The notes under the pieces: model-generated | What the model was told of the DNA's origin: nothing | Seen by the model: the letters and a program-made list of their open reading frames with translations, nothing else | Database searches by the model: none | Translations under genes and position numbers: made by a program | Origin: Epiperipatus broadwayi | Lineage: Eukaryota; Onychophora; Udeonychophora; Euonychophora; Peripatidae | Length of the DNA stretch: 64,000 nucleotides | Assembly: GCA_028023455.1 (NCBI GenBank) | Contig: JAQFVV010000063.1 | Location: 4,023,081 to 4,087,080, forward strand | Direction of reading: 5' to 3' | Shown here: piece by piece, positions 10,768 to 22,808 of the stretch | Layout of the letters: each line of letters opens with the position of its first letter | Position numbering within the stretch: position 1 is the first letter of the stretch

Positions 10768-11351
10768 TGCTTAGTTAACATCCAGATCAGCTGGGGTTAC
10801 TGCATAGATTGAGACTTGAGTATGTTATACGTCTGCAAACCTATAATGGTCATTAGTGTGGCTAACTTGCTTTTTGATCTGGTTAGCCTGTAGGTAAAAA
10901 ATCAAGCACTCCTTATAATTTGATCAGTTCTCAGGTTGAGCTGGGTCAAAAACTTCCATAGATCCGATTGCATTAGTTATATTTATATATTTATGTGAGA
11001 TACCATTTGTAATTTTTTTTTTGCACTACTGTTTGTAGTTGTTCAAAATCGATTTTTATTTTTCAGAGTTACCACTCTTAATTTTTAATTTTTTTTTTTT
11101 TTTGAGTTACCACTCTTAATTTTTTTTTTTGCAACTATGTTGTTATAACTAACTCAGTGAAGCTTTTAAACCACTAGGGTGAGCTTTTGTCACTCTTACG
11201 AGTAAAGCTCTCGTGATTGGACATGCCTTTACATTTGTGGTCAATTTTTATTTAACAGGTTTACATGGTTTAAAAAATCAAATATTTTTTAAAAAAAATT
11301 AATAGAACAAATATGCAAAATACACACTCGCATATTTACTTTAAATGTTTA

Positions 11352-11486
11352 ACTATAATTTTTCCACTCATGAGGGAAAAATTCTGCTTATGTCTGACTG
11401 CTCCAGATCCATTGAAACTGGCATTCTTACTATAATTTTTCCAACCATGAATGAAAATTTTTTCTAAAGTCTGACTGCACCAGATC
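11352..11486 (-). repeat. Duplicated leader with two primer-binding-site-like copies
   Basis: 11352-11409 and 11429-11486 are direct repeats with offset 77 bp, each starting actataatttttcca and ending with gtctgactgcWccagatc. On the element strand the inner edge of the 5' LTR is followed by GATC and TGGTGCAGTCAGAC, a typical TGG-starting PBS complementary to a tRNA 3' end. The second copy lies 77 bp further inside with one base changed. Confidence 0.75.
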
Positions 11487-12566
11487 TGTTGTGTTTGGCT
11501 TGGCTTACAGGTTCAGTTCCAAACCAACAGACAAATGATGACAAACTACTCGACAATTAATATGTATAATTTATTAGTTACAAAAATACACAAACATGTT
11601 AGTTAATAAAACATAAATATGGTTCGTGCAAGTTAACGCTGAGGTAGTCGTGCCAAGTAATGGAACTCACTTCAGCTATATAAGTAGCCTGCCTCATGAG
11701 CACAAGTAAGACTCTTCCGGTTGTGCTCAACAGCTTACCTTGAGTCGGCTCTAGTTCAGACTCTTCCGGCTACTCTTAGCTTGCCTCAAGTCGGTTGTGG
11801 ACATAGCAGTTTCCGGTCCTTATGGACTTGCCTCACTAGATGACTAGAGAAAATGTCTTTGTTGATGGCAGAGGGTTTAGTAGAGAGCACATTCAGGTTG
11901 ATAGAAGTAATTGCTCTCTCTACCTTGCCTCCAAAAAGGCTGACTATTTAATGGCAGATCCCCTACCTCAGGGTATCCATCAAGTCGATTGTTATCCACC
12001 AATCAATCACAAAGTCATTTTTGGTTGATCACAAGGCCAATCTGGCAAGAGCTGTCAGGTAATGATGAAACAAATTAAGTCAAGATTTTCAAGTTTTTTG
12101 TTATTTTTGTTCTAAATTTTTTTTCAATTCTAAATAGGTGAAGTCCACTACCATATTATTATTGAAAATAATATTTTTAATCTTGGGTTTAATATAGCTA
12201 ATTTGAATTAATAAATATTGTTAATAATTACTCATGTTGCTTTAATTCTGCCAGATATGAGTTTTTTGGCCCATTAAATAATTATTTTTTACTAGGTAGA
12301 TATATAAAAATAGTATGTATTTTACACCTCCCTCCACTTAGACTACATCTATGACAACAAGTCAATTGCAACACATTTTTAAAAATAACAAGTAGATCTT
12401 ATGAACACAAAAGTTGGTCACCCCTGACCTACCTTACTGGCAACACTCAGCTTATGTGCCTGAACCCCAACAAAGGACTTATCCCTATTGGATAACAGCC
12501 GAGTATTAGCCAATCAGACAAGAAATCTGAAATTGTCCACTTCTCAAGGCAAGGTCAGATATGACA
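11487..12566 (-). repeat. 5' LTR of the Gypsy element, carrying an insertion
   Basis: It matches the other LTR from tgttgtg to atgaca but is interrupted at 11969-12428. The flank at 12567-12570 is tgac, matching the tgac before the other LTR. The two LTRs differ at many positions, so the insertion of the Gypsy element is old. Confidence 0.88.
11969..12428. mobile_element. hAT-like non-autonomous transposon inside the LTR
   Basis: The 460-bp block absent from the other LTR starts cagggtatccatc and ends gttggtcacccctg, i.e. imperfect terminal inverted repeats beginning CAGGG. It is flanked by 8-bp near-identical duplications, ccctacct (11961-11968) and acctacct (12429-12436). An 8-bp target duplication and CA.. 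ends fit the hAT superfamily. No transposase sequence is present. Confidence 0.65.
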
Positions 12567-14050
12567 TGACATAAAAATTAGCTTATATCTATTCGATCAA
12601 AAACGTCATTAATTTTATGCCTAATCATTAGGAGTGAACAGCCTTTTTCCAACTTTCCTTTTTAAATGAGGATCAAATTTATTGCATGATTTAAAAATGG
12701 ATTAATGACTGCTCCAATTTAATGAAAATTTTAACAATTTGCCTTATAACTATTCTTGCTGATATATTTATAATGTCACATGAGATTACTTTTACAGCAG
12801 CTAAATTGTAGCCTTCTATATTCCCCCTTTCAGAAAATGGTTTCAGATTTTCTGATTTTTATTTAAAATAATGTAACTTGCTTTCTCAGAATTTTTTGAC
12901 TTGTTTGTATTTTTTATATAACATATCAGCCACATGAAGCTCCTTTTCATGTTTTCCATTTTTTCTCCCCCCCCCCCCAATAATTTTGTTATATTCCTAT
13001 TGTTTTGATAAATAGTGCCTCTTAATATTGTTGTTCTTTACTAATTAAAATACTTTCCAGACATCAATTTACTATTTCTTTCTGTAAAAAGAATACAGAT
13101 TTTGGTGTAGCCATACTACTAAAAAAAAAAATTAAATGCAAAATATTAATAAAATGCAGTAAAATTGTAATTTTATTTTTTTCTAGTATATGTTCATTTG
13201 CTGAAAATCACTATAAAAACAAACAAAATACCTCCAGCCTCTAGATTAAATACATAGTCCCATGTACCACACAATATACATAATTTGTTGGCATATTATA
13301 TCTCTGATAGAATGAATTTTCTCAACTCTTAATTCAATATTTGCAATACATGTTTGTTTAAATAGAAGCTTTGTATAAGGCCATTTAAAATACATTTTTG
13401 AAAATGTCTGTGGGCCTGATTGAGAGCTTTTGAAAGCCATTATTGGCTCATTCCTGTGTTACAGTTTTCATATATTTTGTGTATTCTATCTATTTGAATA
13501 AGATTTTTAGTAATTGTAATAATATAGTTTTAAAGAAAGTTTATAAATTTAGGTATTTTAATTTTCATCACAACAATTTTTTTATCTGCTAGTAAATTAC
13601 TTTGATACTCAAAGTTAAAGTTGTGATCATAAACATGTTTACTTTGTTGTCAAGCTTATTACCTAAAGTTGTGATCATAAACATGTTTACATTGTTAGCT
13701 TTAATTTGACAAAAGATTGCCTCAAGTTATTATTTTTCTTTATGTAATTATTTAGTAAATTGTAATTTGTGTAAAGATTTTGCTATTATTATTCTAATAT
13801 TTATTTGTAGAATGTAACAATAATTCATTTGTTATTTTGTATATTTCACAGTATTCTTATTAAAGGTTAATTTCCACACTGACTTTAATTAAATTATTAA
13901 TCGGTTAGGTTTTTCATGAATTATTTGTTATATTTTTAAGTTTGTTTGAGAAATTAAACTTCTATTTTTAGAATTCTTTAATAGCTAGTAAGTAAAGTGT
14001 TAGACAAATGATAAAAGAAAATAAATACTTTTGTGTAAAAAAAAAAAAAA
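12567..14050. other. AT-rich stretch, no supported gene
   Basis: It may begin with the remainder of the hAT-like repeat split by the LTR element. It contains a run of twelve C near 12967 and a 48-bp-period direct repeat at 13617-13705. No coding similarity seen. Confidence 0.5.
13617..13705. repeat. Short direct repeat, period 48 bp
   Basis: The motif aaagttgtgatcataaacat followed by gtttac occurs at 13617 and 13665. Confidence 0.85.
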
Positions 14051-14055
14051 TTATC

Positions 14056-14152
14056 CATATGTCATAGCATCGGCCGGGACGTGAACCCACAACTATCTGC
14101 AAACAACTATTTGCTTGCAAGGCAGTTGCGATGACCTCTCGGCTAACAACCC
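14056..14152 (-). mobile_element. tRNA-derived SINE (copy 1)
   Basis: On the minus strand gttagccgagaggtcatcg resembles a polymerase III A box, and gggttcacgtcccgg a B box (GGTTCRANNCC). Between them ctgccttgcaagca can form an anticodon-like arm with TGC in the loop. The B box is followed by ccgatgctatgacatatg, which is shared with the second copy at 49.74 kb. An A-rich run lies beyond. Mispaired stems and the tail show a SINE or tRNA pseudogene and not a working tRNA. Confidence 0.65.
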
Positions 14153-14159
14153 TTGACAA

Positions 14160-15716
14160 AAAAATTATTTTTTAATTGTTAAGTCGTTTTTTAAAAAAAA
14201 AAATCTTGTTTTTTTTTTACTACTATTTAGAAGACAATTATTCACGTGGTATCTGATGGATTTACTCTCTCCCTCCCCCCTCAATGATTTATATTCGTAA
14301 TCATACTGATAATTTTATTAATATAAAAGTATCTTGATGTGGTTATAACTGTTTAAGCTTTTCTGTTAAATTTAATATTAACATTTAATTTTACTTATGT
14401 TTAAATAATTTACATATGGACACACATTTTAGTACTTTTAATAAAAATGTCATTCTTAGAATCTCGACCTTTCTGATGTTTTTTTTTTATTATAATTTCC
14501 TAGTGTTTTGATTATCTAATATGCATACTGTTTGTTAATAATTTTTTTTTCTTTGTAAAATTTATTTTATTTTAAATGATACTATTTTTTGTTATATTCT
14601 AGTAGTTTATTATATAATTAGTTAAAAAATTTGAAATATAAGGAATTGTTTTTATTATTTGTTAAACAATACTTGATTTTTCAGTATTTAAATTTTATAA
14701 ATTTAAAAAAATTTTTTTTTACCTATTTATTTCTTTTTATAACAATATTCAACAATTATTTTCTCAGCATGTCTTACACAGCTGGCAATAACTTTATACA
14801 AACTCCCTCTATTTTTAATTTTAGTTATGAAAAAGTTATATAAAAAAAAATTCTATAATTTAATTTCGTTTTTATCTAAACATTCGAAACTTAACTACAA
14901 CTATAAATTTAATGATAATTTATGTGTAATAATAATAAAGATGTTTGTTCAAATGAAAAGTTTTACTAAATAATGAAATATATTTATGATGCATAAAATT
15001 TCACATAAGTGAAAGGGTTTTTAATAATATAGTAAATTAATTTAAACATAATCTTATGATTATCTGTAGATATATTTTTAGAAAAATTCAAGCATAATAT
15101 ATATATTTCTAAATATATTCAACTGTTAAAAACACTCAAGTTAGTGTGAAATTCAATGTTTGGAGTGGATTTTCTTTTTCTTTTTCGGGTGTTGCTTCTG
15201 TGATTAATAGCAGCTAGCATGAGAATTGAAGTAATGGTTCTTATATTCCTGTTTAATGACTAGGCTGTTCTGACAAAAGCAACATTCAGTAGGAAATTTA
15301 CTTAATTATATGAGGGCCTCAAAATTTTTTTAATTTTAAGAGCAAATTAATTGTAGTTTCTAAACATTATGGATTGTCATACTTGTTTGACTTAGGTCTT
15401 TAGTATCATTATAATGTGAACATCTTTATATTTTCTTTTTGTTACATTTTCCCCTCTGCCGGATAATCTTGGTGTTTTTCCATTGATGAATATAAATCAT
15501 GAGTCTAAAATGTCTTGTGTCTCACTTATTCATCTCATTTATTTGTGTCCTTATAAAAAAAAAACTCTCAAAGAGTACAATTAATAATTAAATTATTTTT
15601 TAAATCCAAAATTATAATATAAAAATTAACATAACTTATATAAATGGACCAAAATAAATCTTACCATGTAAGTATTAAATATTGAATTATAATTTTTTAT
15701 TTTAAATATGTGGATC
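14160..15716. other. AT-rich stretch, no supported gene
   Basis: Long T and A runs, with short chance ORFs only. Nothing recognisable. Confidence 0.5.
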
Positions 15717-15927
15717 TTCACTTTCTACCCTTGACTTAGGTTTTTTGCCATCCATATTTTAATGATGATTTTATTTATAACTTATGAATTTATTGCACAT
15801 TTTACAGAAAGTGAAGATTGTTACTTTTTCATTTACCATTGTCAAACTTCCTCCACTCACAACTTTGACGCCATCCATTTTTGATAAATACACTAATGAT
15901 TATGACAATGGTAAATGAAAAAGTAAC
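15717..15927. mobile_element. Double-hairpin MITE-like element
   Basis: Two inverted repeats lie back to back. cttcactttct (about 15717) pairs with agaaagtgaag (about 15806), and 15820-15843 pairs perfectly over 24 bp with 15904-15927 (gttactttttcatttaccat... / gacaatggtaaatgaaaaag...). Both loops contain gccatccat followed by taatgat, suggesting that one hairpin is a duplicate of the other. No ORF. A non-autonomous DNA transposon is the simplest reading, but no clear target duplication was found. Confidence 0.5.
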
Positions 15928-16139
15928 ATCTTACTCTAAATAAATACTTTGCATATAATAAAGATATATATGAGAGATAGTGACCTGGGCCAACTGATGA
16001 GTGCTGGTTCAGCACGAAATGCATCTTGGGGGTCATTTGTCTTTTATTGTATCTTTATTTATATGAATTTAAAAAGAATGGGGAAGTATGGGGGTGTTTA
16101 TTATTTCTATAAGAATGTGAAGAATAACAATTAAACTTT

Positions 16140-19100
16140 ATATAGTGATTGATGTTTTAGGTTCTATGGATTTTTTTGTATGTGATAGCAACTATATATC
16201 TTTTATTACAAATAATATTGACTTTATTTTAATAGATAAATATCTTTTACTAATATTTGGATCACAAGATTCATGTGAGAGAGTACAATATTGTGGATTT
16301 CTATACTTCTTCAAATGGTATAATTAATTTTAAAAATATATTTATTGACATAATAAAATTGTACAGATGAATAATAAATGCACTTTGTTAATCGTTGGCT
16401 CATCCATTGCTGACATTGATCTGGTAGATGTATGCCAGAGCCATTCTCTGCACTAGCAGGTTGATAAATGATTACATACATTCCATTTTGTTGGTATAGA
16501 CCACCCCTTTTAAGTTTGGCACAATAATGCTAACCTATCATCTGGGATACATGTAGTGTGAAATCAATGCCTCTCTAGTAGAATCCGGCATGTTGTATCA
16601 TAGACTACTTCATTTACAATACACTACAATGTGGATATATCAGGTCCAATATTCATGTAGAGTCTGTGGGCCATACTAGTAGGCTCCATGTATTAATAAA
16701 TAAAAATCTAGAGGATAATATCTTATCCTTGTTTTGAAGAGCTTTGAGCTTATTGCAAAATATAGCATTGGGGTCTGCTGTTGGTTGTGTGAACTTTGTC
16801 CTGCATCTTGTGTACCAAAAAGCGTATGTCAGGAAGATAGATAACCTGATATAAAAGGCAAAAAATCAACAAATAACTAATCTAATCTTTAATAGCATCT
16901 TTTAAAAAATAAAAGATATAAGACCTCTTCTTATGTTTTACATGATCAATTTTCAGTAAAATCTTGGTAGTCATTCATGGCATATAACATAAATCCGTGA
17001 ATAATATTCAGATATTACATAATTTTATGTTTGATGACAATTTCAAACTGTTTCAATCACCACATATTGTACCAGTCAGAATTGTATGTTCATCTAACAA
17101 GATTCAGAATCTAGGCAAATGTACCTTAAATCCATTCATGCCCGAGATCAGGAGTAATCATGGATTCTGCCCTGTTTACCTTTCTCTAAAACTATAACAT
17201 TATGAACAACATTTCTGATAATAACATATGAAATTTATTTATTCCAGTCCCAGAGACACAGTGGAGAAACAAGATCTACAGGGAAAAGATGATGCTACAT
17301 AACTTCAAACCCCTAACAGGATGCCCTAGCCTATGATTATATTACTATTTCATTAAGAATCATTAATAAATGTAATAGACTGGCTTAAGATCAATGGAAT
17401 CTAGGTCAGATATAATGCAATCTAATTAACGATGTGTATGCATAAAACATGAGACAAAGAATAACTAAAGAATAATTGTTTATGAAATGTTTATAATTTA
17501 TTAATAATAATTCATTAGAAATTGAGTAAACAAATACGGATTATATAATTTAAATAAATACATTGATGAATCTATTTACATGTCATAATTAATAGCATCT
17601 GGGTTTCACATAATTATTAGTGATGATTTGCGTATTCTAATAGATTACATATTAGAACATAGATTAATGATAAAAGAATATGCAAATACAAGTTACATAA
17701 ATGAATAAAAGTTAAGATGCTGCGGCTTAATATTCTAATTGAGGGAGATATCAAATTTACATTGATTTCATAGTTTGAACGCTATGATTAATTCAATAGG
17801 AAAATAAATGACCTTTATGAATATAGATAAATGGAATTTGATTTACATAATTTCATTTATTACAGTTTTCTAACTATTCATTAAAATATAGTATAAATAC
17901 AAAGTTTACTCAGTCATTAATTACACTTCATCAATCATTTAAAAAGAAAAATTGTTATTTGTGTATTTTATCAAATTATTATGCTTTAACATAATTTACT
18001 GAAATTTATTGATTAGTGTACCTAAAGATCATTTGATGGGAGGGCACATAGCTTAAATAAGCATTAAGTGACCTTTCTAGCCTAGAAAATTATATAAAAG
18101 GAAAGAATAGGATGGTTTACAAAACTCACAGCATTACGACTTATAGATTAAGAAATTGGGCAATATAAATATTAATTAATAATTGTGGTGCTAACTACAT
18201 GATAATGCCAGAAAGTTTAAGTTCATTTAGGATGAGAAGCTTCATCAAATTTATGAACATGAGAAATTCACATGTACTTGTGACAAGTCGGTATCCGAAG
18301 GAATGGTTGGTAGGGATTTCATGGTTTGGATTTCCTGATGTTATTCCATGCAGAGCCTAACTACAACCTGACACAATCCTGGAGTCAGTGCTTCCAAACT
18401 CCATTTTGGGGATATGCCTTAAGAAATGATCCGGGACCTTTAGGTATTAGTTTGACAAAACAAGATGTAAGCAATGCTAAAAGAAATCAGTTCCTTAATG
18501 ATGCTGATATGTTAACTAAGGTCCTCATAAATTAATGAAATCTAGTGTAATGACACAACAAAATTTAAACCCATCCTTAAAGGTATGCAAATGACCTTAA
18601 ATACCACTTAGAAAGTCAAGCAATAAAAGAGGGAATATGTAGTTCCTTTTATTAAACAAATATTAGTATGTTTAATGAGTAGATAATTATATAATAAAAT
18701 TATCACATTGGATGGCGTGGGATGCAAATGATTGATTGTAGGAAAAGGTAAGGTCATTAAGCTTTACTTTACATAATATTAAAATTCACTAAATCAATAA
18801 TGTTAATATAGTAATAAATTGATATTTTATTATGACAGCGTATAATCTGCCATGAAGCACACAAAACAATTTAGTAATATTCAATCGAGAGATCTTTGAG
18901 TTTGGTAAGAAAACTTACATTTAAGTATTTGAAATCCCATAATGGTGGGATGGAGAATTAGAATAAAATCGGTTCGCTAGATTGAATTATTAGCATATTA
19001 AATCAAATATAATCAACATAAAAATAAAGTTAAAAGTTTGCCACATTTAAAATAAGAAGATAGAGATAGTGAAACCCAGCAAATACATTTAGAGAATAAA

Positions 19101-19700
19101 CTTAGATTCGTGCATTATATTTTGCAGAGGAAAAGAGCAAGTCATTAATTTCTTAGAGTTATGATAATTGGCACTACCTCGTTGATTATTAAATAGACAG
19201 AGAATTACATTTTTACTTTAAATAAATTAAAATTACACAGATGGAGGTTTTAAGAGTTCATATTAGCGGCACAGATGGGATTACCTTCTGTTATTTGATG
19301 ACTTGGTGGCTGTACGAGTTGATACGCATATGGAAAAATAAACATGGGAAAACACATTGGCAATGCAGATTTTGGAAAAATAATTGTTGGCATCTTTATA
19401 GAATTAGATTAGCATTTCATTGCAGCAGTCCTTAAGTGGTGATGGCATAGGAGCATAACGGTATGGAGACAATTTTGAAAAGATCGGGAAAGCAAATTTC
19501 TTCTCTCTACTCAGAAGTCAGTTAAAATTTTGAGTGGTGTAGATTCATTCTGCAACACCTGAAATAAAAGCAAAGAGTACCTAGTATAGAATTTTGGTTA
19601 TATTTATTTGCCACCAAAAACTTCTCGAAACTTCTATTATCTTGCCGCTGTCAAGGCCCGGCTGTGCATTAACTGGCCTGTCTGCACTTATCTTTTGTTA
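16140..19700. other. Unassigned moderately complex AT-rich sequence
   Basis: The base composition is less repetitive than in neighbouring tracts, with a GC-richer patch around 19635-19690. No ORF above about 70 codons shows similarity to a family I know, and I found no terminal repeats. It could be decayed LTR-element or intronic sequence. Confidence 0.4.
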
Positions 19701-20009
19701 AAATTTACCTTTAAAGATGACAACAAGATAAGTTCTAGAAAGTATTGTTTTAATCTATTTTGAGTTTGGAAATAGATTCACGAGATATATTTTCCATTAA
19801 CATTAGGATTTCTAAAATAAATCTACTTTACTAATGACATTTTTAATTTGAACAAGATACATTCTTTTGTTTATAAATCTAAGTTATGTTAATTACTCTC
19901 TAGAACTTTCTCTGGTATTACATCAGATTAATAAAATACACAAATTATAAATAATAAAATATAAAATACTTAAAATGAAATATGATTTACAATATTTCTA
20001 GCTATCTGT

Positions 20010-20031
20010 GATACAAACACACACACACACG
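20010..20031. repeat. CA microsatellite
   Basis: A short run of ac dinucleotides (about eight units). Confidence 0.8.
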
Positions 20032-20531
20032 ACTATTTATGGTAGTGGAAATTTAAATATTTCCAAATTAAAACTAATATTCTTTAATCAAATAATGCTT
20101 AATAACAAAAGAGGAGGGGTAATTGTGTGTATATGGATACTTGCATTCCCTAGTGATTAACAAGTATATAAATGGGGTTGAACCTCTGATTCAATGTTTT
20201 TAAGATCATCCGACAATGAAGCAAAATATGTATAACAGATTTTACTGCTTCAGTATAATAGAAAGTATTATATGTCACAATTTCAAGCTATATTTCATTT
20301 AACTTGCTAAATTAAAAATAATAACTACTTCTGTAATTGAGTACCCATTTGTACTAATTTTGATGTTTATTATTCAATATTATAAATTTAACTATCATAT
20401 CTCCTAATGTTAAAATATTTACTGCTAAGAAAATGTGTTTGCATTTGACATATATAATACATAATAGAATCTTAAAATTACAACTTTTTGTCAGTATATA
20501 TATATGTTAAAACGAAGATTTGCACGGGTTA

Positions 20532-20579
20532 AATATATAAAATACATATTTTGCGGGTTCATCCGTGTTAAAAACTTTT
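20532..20579. repeat. Left inverted terminus of the PLE
   Basis: Reads aatatataaaatacatattt and then tgcgggttcatccgtg and a run into aaaactttt. It is the reverse complement of 22809-22856 with about one mismatch. Confidence 0.9.
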
Positions 20580-20584
20580 AATAT

Positions 20585-20635
20585 CAATATACTGACGTTT
20601 CGACTTGGTCACACAAGCCATCCACAGAGTTATAA
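20585..20635 (-). ncRNA. Hammerhead-ribozyme-like segment at the PLE 3' region (degenerate)
   Basis: On the minus strand the order is CTCTGTGGATGG, then a stem-loop GGCTTG-TGTGA-CCAAGTC, then GAAACGTC. A CGAAACGTC end after a short stem is the hallmark of the hammerheads known from PLE terminal repeats. The upstream core CTGTGGATGG deviates from the required CUGANGA, so this copy is probably inactive. The position close to the terminus fits. Confidence 0.4.
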
Positions 20636-20689
20636 AAAGGTAGAAAGCCAGTTGTAGAGGCGCTACAATCACTGGTTTGAATAAAACAT

Positions 20690-21060
20690 TAAAAATCCCA
20701 CCAATAGCAAAAATGTTAAATTTAAGAATGTTTTTTAAAGAAATCTTTCCAAATAGGAGGAAGTTTGCACGTATCATCTCGCTTATTGATACAATCTGGC
20801 CTTTTAAGTATCTCAATGGCTTCTCTAATTTTGCACTGGTAGAGATTATCACATCTGGATATGATCCTGGTACTAGAAAAATCGATTTTATGACCTGAGT
20901 TTATAGTATGGAGTGAGAGTGCTGATGATGATGAGTGTTGTTTAACTGCATTAGCATGCTCATCTCTCCTAACACTGATCGACGATACTCATACCTATGT
21001 AAGAAGCTTTACAATTTTTACATGAGATTTGATAGACACCATGAGATTCAAGAGGGATTG
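20690..21060 (-). pseudogene. PLE GIY-YIG endonuclease region
   Basis: In one minus-strand phase 21015-21050 gives GVYQISCKNCKASYIGMS, the VYxIxC..C...YIG start of the PLE-type GIY-YIG nuclease. Further on KIREAIEILKRPDCINKRDD and WKDFFKKH match the usual C-terminal E(A)I.I.K.....N.RD stretch. Frameshifts separate the parts. The nuclease nicks DNA to prime reverse transcription in intact elements. The catalytic Arg and Glu positions are not readable in a continuous frame. Confidence 0.75.
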
Positions 21061-21128
21061 AATCCTTAGGCTTGGTTATTATATTGCTGATCTTTTGATG
21101 AGCAAAAATTGTATCTATATTATAGCTT

Positions 21129-22226
21129 TTAATATACGTCGATACTGTCTGTAGTTCCTTTTACATATGGAACACAAATCCTAATAGCTGACTTATCATC
21201 TTTTTGTTTCCTATTTTGTCTATTTTGGGCTTGAAATAAGGCTTTTTTTATAAATTTGTAATTATAACTATTTGCTAATAAAACACTATTAATATGATTT
21301 ATTTTTCTTTCAGATGTGTTCATCTGAAAGGTTAATTGCTCTATTTAAAAGAGTTTTGGCTACAGAAACTATCTGAGTTGGGTGATGATGAGAATGGAAA
21401 TTAAATATCTGTTGTGTGTGTATCCTTTCTGTAAATAGAAAAAGATAAACTATTTGGTGTTTGGTGACTAGAACATCAAGAAAAGGGAGTTTTCCATCAG
21501 ACTCTGTCTCCATTGTAAATTTAATATGAGGATGCATATTATTTAAATGTAAGAAAAAATCATCTAATGTATTTTTTCCATGTTGCCATATGACAAAAGT
21601 GTCATCTATGTATCTGAGCCAAATGAGAGGTTTTAAAGATGATGATTCTAAACACGAGTTTCTATATATTCCATGAATAAATCAGCTATTACTCCTGAGA
21701 TAGGTGAGCCCATAGGAGACCAAAAACTTGCTGTAATCTGTCCATTGTATACAAAATATGTATTTAAGAGACAATGTTTAATCAAACAATAATATGGTCG
21801 GTAAATTCAACGTTGTGAGATTATATTTAAAGCTTCATCAATTGGAATGTTTGTAAACAAAGACACGACATCAAAACTGACCAGAATCACTAGATTAATT
21901 TTTAAACTTTTAAAACAGAAATAAAATGAAGAGAGTTTTTAATATAGATTTAATAGAGGGATGTAGGTTTAATGAAACCGAAAGTATCTAGCTAAAATAT
22001 GAGTGGAGAACCTATTGCACTTACTATTGGACAAGAGGGGTATCTGGTTTTGAATTTTGGAAGCCATAAAATTTTGGCAGACACAAGATTTTTCACGAGG
22101 GATTATTTTATTTTTTATCTGTTTCAATAGGTGATTTATTAATAAAGCTTTTGTTGTTTTTTCCAAATATGAGATCTCTTTTTTGTTAAATTTTACACTG
22201 CAACTAAAATTTTTTGGTAATGTCAC
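21129..22226 (-). pseudogene. PLE reverse transcriptase remnants
   Basis: Minus-strand pieces in order: 21969-22226 (KKEISYLEKTTKALLINHLL, CQNFMASKIQNQIPL, the fingers segment corresponding to ...K.HK...PLRPI), then a stretch with stops containing a MGSPIS-like motif near 21700, an RY(I)DDTFV-like motif near 21600, and 21310-21537 (HPHIKFTMETESDGKLPFLDVLV, FHSHHHPTQIVSVAKTLLNRA). 21129-21323 is the connector (YVKGTTDSI). These are specific to Penelope RTs and not LINE or LTR RTs. At least five stops or shifts are present. Confidence 0.85.
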
Positions 22227-22808
22227 GATCCATTACAACTGTGGATTACCTTTATCAGAAGACAACAATTGATTTGTCCGATTTTATATTATTTTTTTTT
22301 TTAAAAACCGGTAGATTCAAGAGCGATCAACATCGACAATTTTCCAAAAGACAGGAAGGGTAAAGCAAAAGAAACCTTTTAAACCAAATTTCACTAAGGG
22401 TTCTTGTAAATTGAACGGGTTTTTGTTGGATCAAATTTGGGGATGTGTTCTAATTGCATTTGCAATTTTTTCTTTGTGTCCAATCCGAACTTTAAACGAC
22501 GAAAACGCACGACAAAACGCCACAGAAAGGAGTATTTATACTAAGGAAAAACGAAAGGCAAACTTTATCAATTTTGTCAAATTTTCGAGTTTCTTAAAAA
22601 AGAGTAAAAAAGGTTTTTTAATTTCATAAATTTTGTAGTTACAGATAATATAAATAAATTTAAAAATTATCATAAATTTTATTTTTGTGAGATTTGTTGT
22701 GTTTTTTATTTTTTATTGTAATAAAGCCTCTCCACCCCCCCCCCTCCACCATTTATAATTATGTTGTGGATGGTTGGTGAGTGAGAAGAAACACCAAAAA
22801 ATAAATTG

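Larger units (their letters stand above)
8671..12566 (-). mobile_element. Ty3/Gypsy LTR retrotransposon, internally deleted
   Basis: Two similar direct repeats (8671-9294 and 11487-12566, the latter with an insertion) start TGTTGTG and end ATGACA on the plus strand, so on the element strand they read TGTCAT...CAACA, the canonical TG...CA. A polypurine tract (AGGGGGAGGAA) abuts the 3' LTR and a TGG-starting primer-binding site lies 4 nt inside the 5' LTR. Between them, on the minus strand, are gag, a double zinc knuckle, a DTGSA protease and an integrase C-terminus. RT, RNase H and the integrase core are absent. A 4-bp TGAC flanks both sides. The gag, knuckle and protease style resembles the mag/K02A2.6-like branch (inference). 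Confidence 0.9.

Noticed and set aside
8671-12566. Endogenous retrovirus with env
   Set aside because: No envelope-like or membrane-spanning ORF is found between integrase tail and 3' LTR. It is a plain Gypsy-type element.
14056-14152. Functional tRNA-Ala gene
   Set aside because: Stems mispair and an A-rich tail with a shared suffix in a second copy shows a SINE.
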